64,000 nucleotides of DNA from DASSKA01 sp963839365 (GCA_963839365.1 CAWIUT010000001.1:62001-126000), one strand, 5' to 3'. Counted from the first letter of the stretch, positions 27,489-37,601 are shown. A program made the numbers and translations. Notes: generated from the sequence alone by a model not told the origin.

Positions 27489-27490
27489 GG

Positions 27491-27892
27491 TCAACCGGGG
27501 AGGACGGCCATCCCCTGCACCTCGACGAGCGCCTCAGCGTCCCACAGCCGGGACACACCGATGCCGGCCATCGCCGGGTAGTCGCTGCCGACCAGCCGTT
27601 TCCAGACCTGGCCGATCTCGCGGGCGTGCGCGCGGTAGTCGTCCATGTCGACGATGTACACCGTCAGCGAGACGAGCTGCTCCGGCGACCCCCCCGCCTC
27701 GCGCAGCGCGGTGAGCAGGTTGCCGAGTGCGTGCTCGAACTGTTCGACCATCCCGTCGCCGACGATCCGCCCCTGGGCGTCCAGCGCGGTCTGGCCGGCC
27801 AGGTGCACCGTCGTGCCCGTCGCCACCACCGCGTGGCTGAACCCCGAGGGCCGGGCCAGCGCCGGCGGGTTGACGCGTTCGAGGTGGCTCAT
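27491..27892 (-). CDS. RidA/YjgF-family protein lacking the key arginine
   Basis: A 133-residue RidA-like protein, last gene of the five-gene operon. It shows the family pattern (TTVHLAGQTALDAQGRIVGD, then QFEHALGNLLTALREAG and VYIVDMDDYRAH). The Arg that defines RidA imine deaminases lies in the context PARSxxxV; here the matching segment is PAMAGIGVSRL, with Met in its place. It therefore belongs to a non-canonical Rid subgroup. Its place in an aminobenzoyl-CoA-type operon suggests action on an enamine or imine intermediate, which is an inference. Confidence 0.88.
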   Translation of the reverse strand: MSHLERVNPPALARPSGFSHAVVATGTTVHLAGQTALDAQGRIVGDGMVEQFEHALGNLLTALREAGGSPEQLVSLTVYIVDMDDYRAHAREIGQVWKRLVGSDYPAMAGIGVSRLWDAEALVEVQGMAVLPG

Positions 27893-28652
27893 GACTGGAC
27901 CGCTCCCCCGTCGATGTTGATGCCCTGCCCGTTGACCGCGGCGTTCTGCACGCACAGCAGCACGGCCTGAGCCACCTCCTCGGTGGTCACCATGCGGTGG
28001 ATCGGCTGCTGCCGGGCCAACGCCGCGCGCGCCTCCTCCAGCGACCGCCCGGTGCGCGTGGCGATCTGCTCGACGGAGCGGTCGGTCATCGGGGTGTCCA
28101 CGTAGCCGGGGCACACCGCGTTCACGGTGACCCCGCTGCGAGCGAGCTCGGCGGCGGCGGCGCGCACCAGTCCGAGCACGCCGTGCTTGCTGGCGGAGTA
28201 GGCCGCGATCCGGGACTCGCCGCGCTTGGCCGCCACCGACGCGACCACCACGATCCGCCCCCAGCCGCGCTCGACCATCGCCGGCACGGCACGGCGGACG
28301 CACCGGAACGGCGCGGTCAGGTTCAGGTCCAGCATCCGCTGCCACTCCTCGTCGCTGGTCTCGGCCAGCGGTGAGGAGGCCCCGGCTCCGGCGTTCACCA
28401 CGAGCACGTCGACCGGCCCCCAGGCGTCCTCCACGGTGCTGAAGGCGCCCTCCACGGCGGACGGGTCGGTGACGTCGCAGGGTACGACCAGCGACTCCCC
28501 CTCCAGGCAGTCGGCCACCTGCTCGAGCGCCCGCTCGTCGCGGGCGGACAGCGCGACCCGGTAGCCGGCTCGCGACAACCACTGCGCCGTCGTACGCCCG
28601 ATGCCCTTGCTCGCGCCGGTGACCAGCGCCACCCGCCTCTCGGCCGGCGTCG

Positions 28653-28656
<4 letters not shown>
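27889..28656 (-). CDS. SDR-family dehydrogenase (3-hydroxyacyl-CoA dehydrogenase-like)
   Basis: A 255-residue short-chain dehydrogenase. Visible are the NAD(P) motif VTGASKGIGRTTAQ, the DVTD adenine-pocket motif, VVNAGAGA, the catalytic Ser in VVVASVAAK and the Tyr-Lys pair in YSASKHGVLG. It resembles 3-oxoacyl reductases and could be the 3-hydroxyacyl-CoA dehydrogenase step of the pathway. It overlaps both neighbours by 4 bp. Confidence 0.88.
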
Positions 28657-29836
<1,180 letters not shown>

Positions 29837-29837
<1 letters not shown>

Positions 29838-30688
29838 TAGCGTCCCTTCCATCGGGGAGGTCGTCTCTCGTTGAACGCCGCGTGGAACTCGGCATGGTCC
29901 TCGGTGGTCATCAGCAGCGCCTGGGTCATGGCGTCCAGCTCGACAGCAGCCCCGAGGGACATGTCCAGCTCCCGCGTGATCAACGACTTGGTCTGCGCAT
30001 AACCGAGCGTAGGCCCGTCCGCCAGCCGCCGCGCCAGCCGTCTCACCGCCTCGTCGAGCTCGGCGTCCTCGACCAGCTCGCTGACCAGCCCGTAGCGGTC
30101 GGCGGTCTCCGCATCGATGGTGTCGCCGAGCATCAGCAGCTGTGTGGCGCGCCCGGCCCCCACGATCCGGGGCAGCAGGTAGGCCGCGCCCATGTCCCCG
30201 CCGGACAGCCCGACCTTGGTGAACAAGAAGGCGAACCTGCCGGAGCGGGCAACCACCCGGAAGTCGGAGGCCAGCGCGACCACCGACCCGGCCCCGGCGG
30301 CGATGCCCTGGATGCCGGAGATGATCGGGATCGGGCACTCGCGCATGGCCTTGATGACGTCGCCGGTCATCTTGGTGAAGCCCATCAGGCCGCGGGCGTC
30401 CATCGTGATCAGCTCGCCGATGATCTCGTTGACGTCGCCGCCCCCGCAGAACCCCTTGCCCTGCCCGCGGATCACCAGGACGTTGGTGTCCCCGCGGTGG
30501 GGCAGCTCGTGGATCAGGTCCCGCAGGTCGGCGTAGCTCTCGAAGGTGAGCGGGTTGAGCTTCTCGGGGCGGTTCAGGGTGACCGTGGCGACCTTGTCCT
30601 CGACGGCGAAGTCGAAGTGCTGCCAGTCGTCGGTGATCGGCGCCGATGCCCGGTACCTGGTCGCGTGGCTGGGCCCGTCACTGGTCAC
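29837..30688 (-). CDS. Enoyl-CoA hydratase/isomerase family protein
   Basis: A 283-residue crotonase. The oxyanion-hole segments are GKGFCGGGDVNEI and IAAGAGSVVALASDFRVVA. The two glutamates used by classical hydratases are not found at their usual places: one site reads GAGSVVALAS and the other VGLSGGDMGAAYLLPRIVG. The second pattern with DMG occurs in a crotonase branch linked to ring-derived CoA esters. The precise reaction (hydration, isomerisation or ring opening) is therefore open. It overlaps both neighbours. Confidence 0.86.
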
Positions 30689-31857
30689 TGTCTTCCTTCC
30701 TGGTGGGCGCGCACCAGCGCCCGGCCGATGATCGTGCGCTGCACCTCCGAGGCACCCTCGTAGATGCGCGGCGCGCGGACCTCACGATAGAGGTGCTCGA
30801 GCAGGTGGCCGCGTTGCAGGGCACGCGCCCCGTGGAGCTGCACGGCCTGGTCGACCACCCACTGGGCGGTCTCGGTGGCGAACAGCTTCGCCGCCGCCGC
30901 GGCCGTGGTCACCTCCCGCGCCGCCGCGCCCTCGTCGTACGACGCGGCGGCCGCCCGCACCAGCAGCCGAGCGGCCCGCACCCGGGTCTCCATCTCTGCC
31001 AGCGTGTGCTCGACGGACTGCTGGCCGGCCAGCGGCGCTCCGAACGCCTCGCGCCGGCAGGACCAGTCGACGGCGGCGTCCAGGGCGGCCTGCGCCATGC
31101 CGACGGCGAACGCCCCCACGCTGGGTCGGAACAGGTCGAGGGTGCGCATCGCCACCGCGAAGCCGTGGTCGACCTCGCCGAGCACGTCCTCCTCGCTCAC
31201 CCGCACCCCGTCGAGGACCAGCCGGCCGATGGCGTGCGGGGCGAGCAGGTCCAGGTGCTCCCCGGACAGCCCCTTGGCGCCGCCGGGCACCACGAACGCC
31301 GTGACGCCCTTCGCCCGCGCCCCCTCGGTGGTGCGGGCGAACACCGCGTACACGTCCGCCTCCGGGGCGTTGGAGATCCAGGTCTTCTCCCCGAACAGCC
31401 GCCACTCGCGCTTGCCGGTGGTCGGGCTGGTCGAGACCTCCTCCGCGCGCAACGCGAGCGCCGCCGCGTCGGAGCCGGCGCCCGGCTCGGACAGCGCGAA
31501 GGCGGGAACCACCTCGCCGGAGACCACACCGGGGATCCAGCGGTCCACGACCTCGCGGCGGCCGGCCTGCAGGATCGGGTAGCTGCCGAGTCCCTGCAGC
31601 GCCAGCGCGGTCTCCGCCTCGGTGCTGACGCTGGCCAGCGTCTCGCGCAGCAGGCACAGCTGCATGGCCGCGGCGTCCCGCGGCGGCTGGTCCGGCTCGC
31701 CGCCGAACAGCCCGCGGAGCAGGCCGAGCCGGCCCATCTCACGCAGCAGCGGCCGGTTCACCCGTCCCTCGGTGGCCGGGCCACCGGCGAGCTTGCTGGT
31801 CGCGAGGTCGCGCACCCGGTCGACGTACTCCCGCTGCGCCTGGCTCAGCCCGAACAT
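30685..31857 (-). CDS. Acyl-CoA dehydrogenase (first gene of operon)
   Basis: A 390-residue acyl-CoA dehydrogenase. The flavin region is FALSEPGAGSDAAALALRAE, then WISNAPEADVYAVFAR, and the catalytic base is in RIYEGASEVQRTIIGRAL. The ATG at 31857 gives MFGLSQAQREYVDRV and sits seven bases after a -10-like TAGCGT, so the message is probably leaderless. It heads a five-gene operon (two acyl-CoA dehydrogenases, hydratase, SDR, Rid protein) with all junctions overlapping. Confidence 0.9.
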   Translation of the reverse strand: MFGLSQAQREYVDRVRDLATSKLAGGPATEGRVNRPLLREMGRLGLLRGLFGGEPDQPPRDAAAMQLCLLRETLASVSTEAETALALQGLGSYPILQAGRREVVDRWIPGVVSGEVVPAFALSEPGAGSDAAALALRAEEVSTSPTTGKREWRLFGEKTWISNAPEADVYAVFARTTEGARAKGVTAFVVPGGAKGLSGEHLDLLAPHAIGRLVLDGVRVSEEDVLGEVDHGFAVAMRTLDLFRPSVGAFAVGMAQAALDAAVDWSCRREAFGAPLAGQQSVEHTLAEMETRVRAARLLVRAAAASYDEGAAAREVTTAAAAAKLFATETAQWVVDQAVQLHGARALQRGHLLEHLYREVRAPRIYEGASEVQRTIIGRALVRAHQEGRQ

Positions 31858-32129
31858 GCCGCCGACGCTATTGCGGATTGACAACGCTCGTCAACAATCC
31901 GCAATGTCCTGGACGTGATGCCGCACCTCGTGTGTGCGGTGCGCCGCATCACGTCCAGGGCGGTCAGCGTGCCGAGCAACGGGTGCCGCACCTCTGCGTC
32001 ATCGGCGGCGGACTCCGCCGCCCGCAGCCACTCCTCGGCACTTCGGGCGAGCACCGCGGCGCCCACGACCGGAGACAGAAGCGCGTAGCGCCGCGCGTCG
32101 GCCAGGGCGTTCTCGTCCCAGCACCGCAC
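31845..32129 (-). CDS. Possible small protein overlapping the operon promoter
   Basis: A 94-residue frame (MRCWDENALADARRYALLSP at the start) with strongly G/C third codon positions for about 65 codons. It is soluble, helical and matches no family I know. Its C-terminal third runs through both palindromes at 31870-31959 and past the start of the acyl-CoA dehydrogenase gene. It may be genuine, or only a frame created by a formerly longer gene. Confidence 0.4.
   Translation of the reverse strand: MRCWDENALADARRYALLSPVVGAAVLARSAEEWLRAAESAADDAEVRHPLLGTLTALDVMRRTAHTRCGITSRTLRIVDERCQSAIASAACSG
31868..31905 (-). promoter_or_regulatory. Promoter and 36-bp palindromic operator of the five-gene operon
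   Basis: Perfect 11-bp arms ATTGCGGATTG and CAATCCGCAAT (31870-31880 and 31895-31905) enclose a second inverted repeat TTGAC-7 nt-GTCAA (31878-31894). On the minus strand TTGACG, 18 nt and TAGCGT lead in seven bases to the ATG at 31857. The operator thus covers the whole promoter. Confidence 0.7.
31908..31959. promoter_or_regulatory. Second palindrome next to the operator
   Basis: Perfect 13-bp arms CCTGGACGTGATG (31908-31920) and CATCACGTCCAGG (31947-31959) with further pairing inside (CCGCACC with GGTGCG). It begins two bases after the 36-bp palindrome. It could be another protein site or a transcribed hairpin for RNA coming from the small frame upstream. Confidence 0.6.
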
Positions 32130-32196
32130 GACCGCATGCTACGTGCCGCGAGCGAAGTCGCTGGCGGCTCTCCGCCTGATGCGGGACCATCCTCCG

Positions 32197-32784
32197 GTGA
32201 GCACCCAGCCCGAGGACAGCGCCCCCGACCGGTGGACCCAGGCCACCACCTACCCCGACATGTGGGTCGACCCGGAGACCGACCCGCGCGAGACCGGGGC
32301 GGCCGGCGCCGCGGCCGCCGACGAGCACGGCGTCCTGCTGGACTACCTGCGCCGCTACCGGCTCACACTGGAGATGAAGTGCGCCGACCTCTCCCCCGAG
32401 CAGCTGGCGCGCCGTTCCGTGCCGCCGTCGTCGATGTCGCTGCTCGGTCTGGTGCGGCACCTGGCCAAGGTGGAGCGGCACTGGTTCCGGTGGGAGATGG
32501 CCGGGCTGGACGTGCCGAAGCTGTACTCCACGCCGGAGGACCGCGACGGCGACTTCAACGGGGCGCTGCCGGACCAGGAGGTCGTCGACGACGCCTGGCG
32601 CAGCTGGCACGCCGAGGTGGCCTTCGCCGAGCAGTACGTCGAGGACCACCCGGACCTGGACACCACGGGCCGGTCGCAGGTGCAGCTGCGCGACATCCTC
32701 GTGCACATGATCGAGGAGTACGCCCGGCACTGCGGGCACGCGGACCTGCTCCGGGAGCGGATCGACGGCCGGGTCGGCCAGTAG
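32197..32784 (+). CDS. DinB-family (DUF664) protein
   Basis: A protein of about 195 residues with the DinB/DUF664 four-helix pattern: RYRLTLEMKCADLSPEQLAR, then LGLVRHLAKVERHWFRW and ILVHMIEEYARHCGHADLLR. Histidines in the last two motifs match the metal site of mycothiol- or bacillithiol-S-transferase-like proteins. The GTG at 32197 is chosen (VSTQPEDSAPDRW); ATG 32179 is possible. Substrate unknown; the placement inside the aromatic cluster may be chance. Confidence 0.85.
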   Translation: MSTQPEDSAPDRWTQATTYPDMWVDPETDPRETGAAGAAAADEHGVLLDYLRRYRLTLEMKCADLSPEQLARRSVPPSSMSLLGLVRHLAKVERHWFRWEMAGLDVPKLYSTPEDRDGDFNGALPDQEVVDDAWRSWHAEVAFAEQYVEDHPDLDTTGRSQVQLRDILVHMIEEYARHCGHADLLRERIDGRVGQ

Positions 32785-32788
32785 CGCG

Positions 32789-33716
32789 ATGGAGCCTCGC
32801 CCGTCCGACGCCTACCTGCGCGCGCGTTCACCCGCCTCGGGCGGCTGGTGGTCGCCGACCGGCTCGCCGACGCCCTCGGTGAGGCGCAGGCGCTGCGCAC
32901 CGACTTCCCCGGACACGCCGCGGCGGTTGGCCACACCGTGGCCTGCCTGCTGGCGCTCGAGGGGCGCACCCGGGAGGCGGTGAACGCGCTGGCCGGGCTG
33001 GTGGACGACGGCCGGTGGCTGTCCCGGCGCCAGCTGGCCGATCCGGATCTCGCCGCACTCGCCTCGCATCCCGCGCACGACGAGCTGACCGCGCTGATGT
33101 GGTCCCGCGAGCAGGAGGCGACCCGGGCCGCGCACCGCCGGAGCCCCGGTGTGATCGTGCGAGGACCGCACCGACCGGCTCGCGCCGCCGTGGTGGTGCT
33201 GCACATGCACGGTGTGAGCGGCCATGAGACCGCAGCGATCTGGGCCCCCGTCGTGGACGCGGACATCGCGGTGGCGGCGGTCGAGTCGACGCTGCGCAGC
33301 GGGGACGGACTTCCCTGCTGGGACGACCCGGCGCTTGCCCAGCGTGACGTGCACGCCGGCGTGGAGGCGGCGCGGGAGCTCGGCGCACCGGTGGTGCTGG
33401 CTGGCGGCTCCCAGGGCGCCGGCGTCGCGGCACGGCTTGCGCTCGCCGGCGGGAGCCCGATCTTGCCGGGCTGCTGTGCGTGGTGGGCGCACCCGCCCCC
33501 GACAGCTGGGAGCCCCGGGTCCCGGTGCCGACGATCGTCGTGCTCGGCGGCGAGGACCCGCTGGCATCCGCCCGGCAGCGCACCTTCGAAGCCGGGCTTC
33601 GCGCCGCCGGGGTGGACGTCGAGGCCGTGGAGATCCCCGGGCTCGAGCACGTCTACCCCCACGACTGGGGCGAGCGCGCTCCTCAGCTGGTGACAGGGCT
33701 GACGGCGCGCGCCTGA
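32789..33716 (+). pseudogene. Alpha/beta-hydrolase-like gene with two frameshifts
   Basis: Reading must change frame twice to give one sensible protein: first in the CG run near 32820, joining DAYLRA to FTRLGRLVVADRLADALGEA, and again near 33455-33465, joining GVAARLALAGGS to DLAGLLCVVGAPAPDSWEP. The core has a beta-strand with HMHGVSGH, the nucleophile elbow GGSQGAG, and the late IVVLGGEDPLAS and PGLEHVYPHDWG, which look like an alpha/beta hydrolase with Ser, Asp and His. About 308 codons if repaired. The region before the core, rich in helices, is of unknown role. Confidence 0.7.
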
Positions 33717-33730
33717 CCATCTATCGCGCC

Positions 33731-33761
33731 TTGACAACGACCGTCACGAACACAATAGAGT
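33731..33761 (+). promoter_or_regulatory. Leaderless-type promoter of the fused monooxygenase gene
   Basis: TTGACA (33731-33736), a 19-nt spacer and TAGAGT (33756-33761) precede the ATG by 6 nt. An imperfect repeat TTGAC-7 nt-GTCA (33731-33746) matches the inner repeat before the acyl-CoA dehydrogenase operon, including a shared TTGACAACG. Confidence 0.65.
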
Positions 33762-33767
33762 GCTGGC

Positions 33768-36212
33768 ATGCGGATCGCGGTCATCGGCGGCGGGCCCGGA
33801 GGGCTCTACTTCGCCGCGCTCGCCCAGCAGCTCGCCCACCAGACCGGCCGGCGCCACGAGATCACGGTCTGGGAGCGCAACGCCGGCGACGACACGTTCG
33901 GGTTCGGCGTGGTGTTCTCCGACGAGACCCTCGGCGGCATCGAGCACGCCGACCCTGAAGTGTTCGCCGCCATGCAGGCCGAGTTCGCGGTCTGGGACGA
34001 CATCGACGTGCACTTCAAGGGCGAGACGGTCACCAGCGGCGGGCACGCGTTCGCCGCGATGTCCCGCAAGCGGCTGCTGCAGATCCTGCAGGCGCGGTGC
34101 AGCGAGCTCGGCGTGGACGTCCGGTTCCGCACCGAGGCACCCGACGTGGCCGAGCTGTCCCGCGATCACGACCTGGTGGTGGCCGCCGACGGGCTCAGCT
34201 CGAGCGTGCGTACGACGTACGCCGACACGTTCCGGCCCAGCCTGGACGAGCGTGACTGCAGGTACATGTGGCTGGGCACGGACCGGGTCTTCGACGCGTT
34301 CAAGTTCTTCATCGCGCAGACGCCGCACGGCGTGATGCAGATCCACGGCTACCCGTTCGACAGGACGGGCAGCACCTTCATCGTGGAGATGACCTCGGAG
34401 GTCTGGAAGAACGCCGGCTTCGCCGAGCTCGCCGACCGTCCGTTCGCGCCCGGAGAGTCCGACGAGGCGTCGATCGCCAAGGTGCGCGAGCTGTTCGCCG
34501 ACGTGCTCGACGGGCACGAGGTGCTGGCCAACAACTCGCGGTGGATCAGCTTCACCACCGTCCGCAACGAGCAGTGGGTGCACGGCAACGTCGTGCTGCT
34601 CGGCGACGCCGCGCACACCGCGCACTTCTCGATCGGCTCGGGCACCAAGCTGGCGATGGAGGACGCGCTGGCACTGGCGGCCTGCCTGCACGAGGAGCCC
34701 TCGGTGGACGCCGCGCTGAAGGCCTACGAGACCGAGCGGAAGGCGGTGGTGGCCTCCACGCAGCGGGCCGCGCAGGCAAGCCTGGAGTGGTTCGAGAACC
34801 TCGGTCAGTACGTCGACCAGGACCCGCTGCAGTTCGGGTTCAACATCATGACCCGCAGTCGGCGGGTCACCTACGACAACCTGCGGGTGCGCGACCCGGA
34901 GTTCGTGGCCCGGCTGGACCGCTGGTTCGCCGAGCACGAGCAGGCCCGTGGTCTCGGGGACGGCGAGGTGCGGCCGCCGATGTTCCAGCCGTTCGCGCTG
35001 CGCTGCCGGGACGGCAGCACCATGCCGCTGCACAACCGCGTGGTGGTCTCCCCGATGGACATGTACGTCGCCGAGGACGGCCTGCCCAACGACTTCCACC
35101 TGGTGCACCTGGGCGGCAAGGCGCTCGGCGGCGCCGGCCTGGTCATGACCGAAATGGTGTGCGTCTCCCCCGAGGGCCGGATCACCCCCGGCTGCACCGG
35201 GATGTGGAACGACGCGCAGCGCGACGCCTGGCGGCCGATCGTCGACTTCGTGCACCAGCAGTCCAGCGCGAGGATCGGGCTGCAGCTGGGGCACTCCGGC
35301 GCCAAGGGCTCGACCAAGCTGATGTGGGAGGGCATCGACCAGCCGCTGGAGTCCGACAACTGGGCGGTGGCGGCTGCCTCGCCGGTCCCCTACAAGCCGG
35401 GGGTGAACCAGGTGCCGCGCGAGCTCTCCCGCGCCGACCTGGCCGCGATCCGCGAGGAGTTCGTCGCCGCCGCCCGGCGCGGTGCCGAGGCCGGCTTCGA
35501 CCTGCTGGAGCTGCACTGCGCGCACGGCTACCTGCTGTCCGGGTTCTTGTCCCCGCTCACCAACCGGCGCGCCGACCAGTACGGCGGCCCGGTCGAGAAC
35601 CGGCTGCGCTACCCGCTCGAGGTGTTCGCCGCGATGCGTGAGGTGTGGCCGGCGGACCGGCCGATGACGGTGCGGATCTCGGCCACGGACTGGGCCGAGG
35701 GCGGCCAGACCCTGGAGGACACCCTCACGGTCGCGCAGGCGTTCGCCGACGCGGGCGCGGCCGCCGTGGACGTGTCCACCGGGCAGGTCACCTCCGCGGA
35801 GCGGCCGGCGTTCGGGCGCTCCTACCAGACCCCGTTCGCCGACGCGGTGCGCAACCGGGTCGGCATCCCCACCATCGCGGTCGGTGTGATCTCGTCGTAC
35901 GACGACGTGAACTCGATCCTGCTGGCCGGCCGCGCCGACCTCTGCGCGCTGGGCCGGGCGCACCTCTACGACCCGAGCTGGACGCTGCACGCAGCGGTCG
36001 AGCAGGACTACGACGGGCCCGGGGCGCCGTGGCCGATGCCGTGGCGGGCCGGGCGACGCAAGCCGCAGACCGGCCGCACCGACGGCCCGAAACCGCGGCT
36101 GGAGCTGATCCGCGACGCCACGGTCGGCGCCACCGGCCACCGCCGCTGGCGACCCCAGGGCGGTCGAGGAGCGAGCTTCACCGCGGCTCGGCCGCGAACG
36201 CACCGGGGGTGA
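33768..36212 (+). CDS. 2-Aminobenzoyl-CoA monooxygenase/reductase-like fusion protein
   Basis: An 814-residue two-domain flavoenzyme. Residues 1-380 form an FAD monooxygenase: RIAVIGGGPGGLYFA, VVAADGLSSSVR and LLGDAAHTAHFSIGSG. Residues 405-770 form an old-yellow-enzyme/NADH:flavin oxidoreductase domain: LHNRVVVSPMDMYV, LELHCAHGYLLSGFLSP, TNRRADQYGG and CALGRAHLYDPSWTLH. This fusion is the hallmark of 2-aminobenzoyl-CoA monooxygenase/reductase, which hydroxylates the ring and then reduces it to a non-aromatic oxo-cyclohexene product. A salicylyl-CoA 5-hydroxylase-type role is the main alternative. The last 40 residues are basic and poorly conserved. Confidence 0.88.
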   Translation: MRIAVIGGGPGGLYFAALAQQLAHQTGRRHEITVWERNAGDDTFGFGVVFSDETLGGIEHADPEVFAAMQAEFAVWDDIDVHFKGETVTSGGHAFAAMSRKRLLQILQARCSELGVDVRFRTEAPDVAELSRDHDLVVAADGLSSSVRTTYADTFRPSLDERDCRYMWLGTDRVFDAFKFFIAQTPHGVMQIHGYPFDRTGSTFIVEMTSEVWKNAGFAELADRPFAPGESDEASIAKVRELFADVLDGHEVLANNSRWISFTTVRNEQWVHGNVVLLGDAAHTAHFSIGSGTKLAMEDALALAACLHEEPSVDAALKAYETERKAVVASTQRAAQASLEWFENLGQYVDQDPLQFGFNIMTRSRRVTYDNLRVRDPEFVARLDRWFAEHEQARGLGDGEVRPPMFQPFALRCRDGSTMPLHNRVVVSPMDMYVAEDGLPNDFHLVHLGGKALGGAGLVMTEMVCVSPEGRITPGCTGMWNDAQRDAWRPIVDFVHQQSSARIGLQLGHSGAKGSTKLMWEGIDQPLESDNWAVAAASPVPYKPGVNQVPRELSRADLAAIREEFVAAARRGAEAGFDLLELHCAHGYLLSGFLSPLTNRRADQYGGPVENRLRYPLEVFAAMREVWPADRPMTVRISATDWAEGGQTLEDTLTVAQAFADAGAAAVDVSTGQVTSAERPAFGRSYQTPFADAVRNRVGIPTIAVGVISSYDDVNSILLAGRADLCALGRAHLYDPSWTLHAAVEQDYDGPGAPWPMPWRAGRRKPQTGRTDGPKPRLELIRDATVGATGHRRWRPQGGRGASFTAARPRTHRG

Positions 36213-37005
36213 GCCCGGTGACGGTGCGGAAGTCGCGGGTGAAGTGCGCCTGGTCGGCGTAGCCGAGATCGGTCGCCACCGCGGCGAGGTCCACCCGGGC
36301 CCCGGCGCGCAGCCGGCCGGCGGCCTCGTGCAGCCGGCGCCGCTGGACCAGCCACTTCGGGGACAGCCCGATCCGGCGCCCGGTGAGCCGCTGCAGGGCC
36401 CGCTCGCCGATGCCGAAGGCGTCGCAGATCTGGCCGACCCGCTGCACCTCGGAGTGGTCCTCCACGAAGCTCACGATCCGGTTGACCAACCGACCCTCCT
36501 CGTCGACCGGGCCGACGCGCTCCAGGGCCTGCTCGAGGACCTCGATCGCGGCATGGTGCGACGCCTCCGCCGTGGGTGCGCCCCGCATCGCGGCGCGGAC
36601 CTGGTCGGTGACCGCGGCACCGTCCAGCCCGGGGAGGTCGGCCAGCGGCAGCCGGGTGTCGGTCAGCTCGCTCACCGGCGCGCCGAGCAGCAGCGCGCCG
36701 GCGGCCGGTTGCAGCATCGCGCCGACCGCCCAGCCCTCACCCGAGAGCTCCTGTCGTCCGAGGCCGGTGGTGACCCCGACCAGCAGGGAGTACTCGCGCG
36801 AGACCACGACCAGGCAGACCGGGTACTGCAGCACCCGCTGCACGGTGGAGGCTCCCGGCGGCAGCGACCAGACCGGGATCCAGTAGCGCCGCACCAGCTC
36901 GGCCATCCCCGGCCCCGAGGTGTAGCGGAAGATCGGCGGCGTGTAGCCGGCCGCGTCGTACAGGTGCGCACGCTCGGTGGGGTCGATGCGGTCGTGGCCG
37001 GCCAT
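36178..37005 (-). CDS. AraC-family transcriptional regulator
   Basis: A 275-residue regulator. The C-terminal AraC domain has two helix-turn-helix units: VGQICDAFGIGERALQRLTG and LAAVATDLGYADQAHFTRDF followed by RTVTGLTPGAF. The N-terminal domain (TSGPGMAELVRRYWIPVWSL) is of the DUF6597 type found in many actinobacterial AraC proteins. It converges with and overlaps the fused monooxygenase gene by 35 bp. Its target is unknown. Confidence 0.88.
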   Translation of the reverse strand: MAGHDRIDPTERAHLYDAAGYTPPIFRYTSGPGMAELVRRYWIPVWSLPPGASTVQRVLQYPVCLVVVSREYSLLVGVTTGLGRQELSGEGWAVGAMLQPAAGALLLGAPVSELTDTRLPLADLPGLDGAAVTDQVRAAMRGAPTAEASHHAAIEVLEQALERVGPVDEEGRLVNRIVSFVEDHSEVQRVGQICDAFGIGERALQRLTGRRIGLSPKWLVQRRRLHEAAGRLRAGARVDLAAVATDLGYADQAHFTRDFRTVTGLTPGAFAAEPR

Positions 37006-37055
37006 GCGTCGGATTCTTTCAAGACCACGGCGGTACGACGAGCCATCCTGCTGTG

Positions 37056-37601
37056 ATGGCCGACTTCTTGGACATCTACCTCGGCAAGGCGGCGCGCTTC
37101 GGGGACGTGGTCCGTGCCGCACCCGACGAACGATGGTCGTCACAGAGCCCGTGCGACAAGTGGAGCGCCGCCGACGTGGTCGACCACCTCGTGGACACCG
37201 AGCGGGAGTTCTTCGCCCGCAACGACCTCGACCTCGGTGCACGTCCGACGGGGTCCCCGGGACAGGTCTGGGAGGGACACCTGGGCGCGGTCCGGCAGGT
37301 GCTGGGCGACGGGTCCGTGCTGCACCGGAGCCTCGACGGGTTCTTCGGACCCACCACGCTCGGCGACACGCTGGTGAGCTTCTACGCGCTGGACCTGGTG
37401 GTGCACCGCTGGGACCTGGCTCGGGCCCTCGGCCTGGACAGCGAGTTCAGCGCAGACGAGATGGACCTGCTCGACCGGGGCATCGCCGTGTTCGGCGAGC
37501 ACATGTACGACGAGGGCGTCTTCGGCCCCGCGGTGGCCGCACCGGCCGACGCCTCACGGCAGGAGCGCCTGCTCGCCGTCATGGGTCGCACTGCGCGCTG
37601 A
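37056..37601 (+). CDS. TIGR03086/maleylpyruvate isomerase N-terminal-like protein
   Basis: A 181-residue DinB-like protein of the actinobacterial TIGR03086 type: CDKWSAADVVDHLVDTEREF, LGDTLVSFYALDLVVHRWDL and the C-terminal YDEGVFGPAVAAPADASRQE. Members bind metal through the conserved histidines and are thought to use mycothiol. It is divergent from the AraC gene by about 50 bp. A GTG one codon upstream is an alternative start. Confidence 0.87.
   Translation: MADFLDIYLGKAARFGDVVRAAPDERWSSQSPCDKWSAADVVDHLVDTEREFFARNDLDLGARPTGSPGQVWEGHLGAVRQVLGDGSVLHRSLDGFFGPTTLGDTLVSFYALDLVVHRWDLARALGLDSEFSADEMDLLDRGIAVFGEHMYDEGVFGPAVAAPADASRQERLLAVMGRTAR

Noticed and set aside
27491..28582. Single 363-codon gene covering the SDR region and the Rid protein
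   Set aside because: The first part is an out-of-frame shadow of the SDR gene; the Rid protein begins at ATG 27892 with ATGA overlap.
33744..36203. 819-codon minus-strand frame opposite the fused monooxygenase
   Set aside because: Protein is His/Arg/Val/Gly rich without domains, as expected of an antisense frame.
33768..36212. Plain salicylyl-CoA 5-hydroxylase
   Set aside because: Those without an old-yellow-enzyme domain are half this length; the fused reductase and the beta-oxidation and Rid genes fit the aminobenzoyl-CoA route better, though the alternative is kept open.
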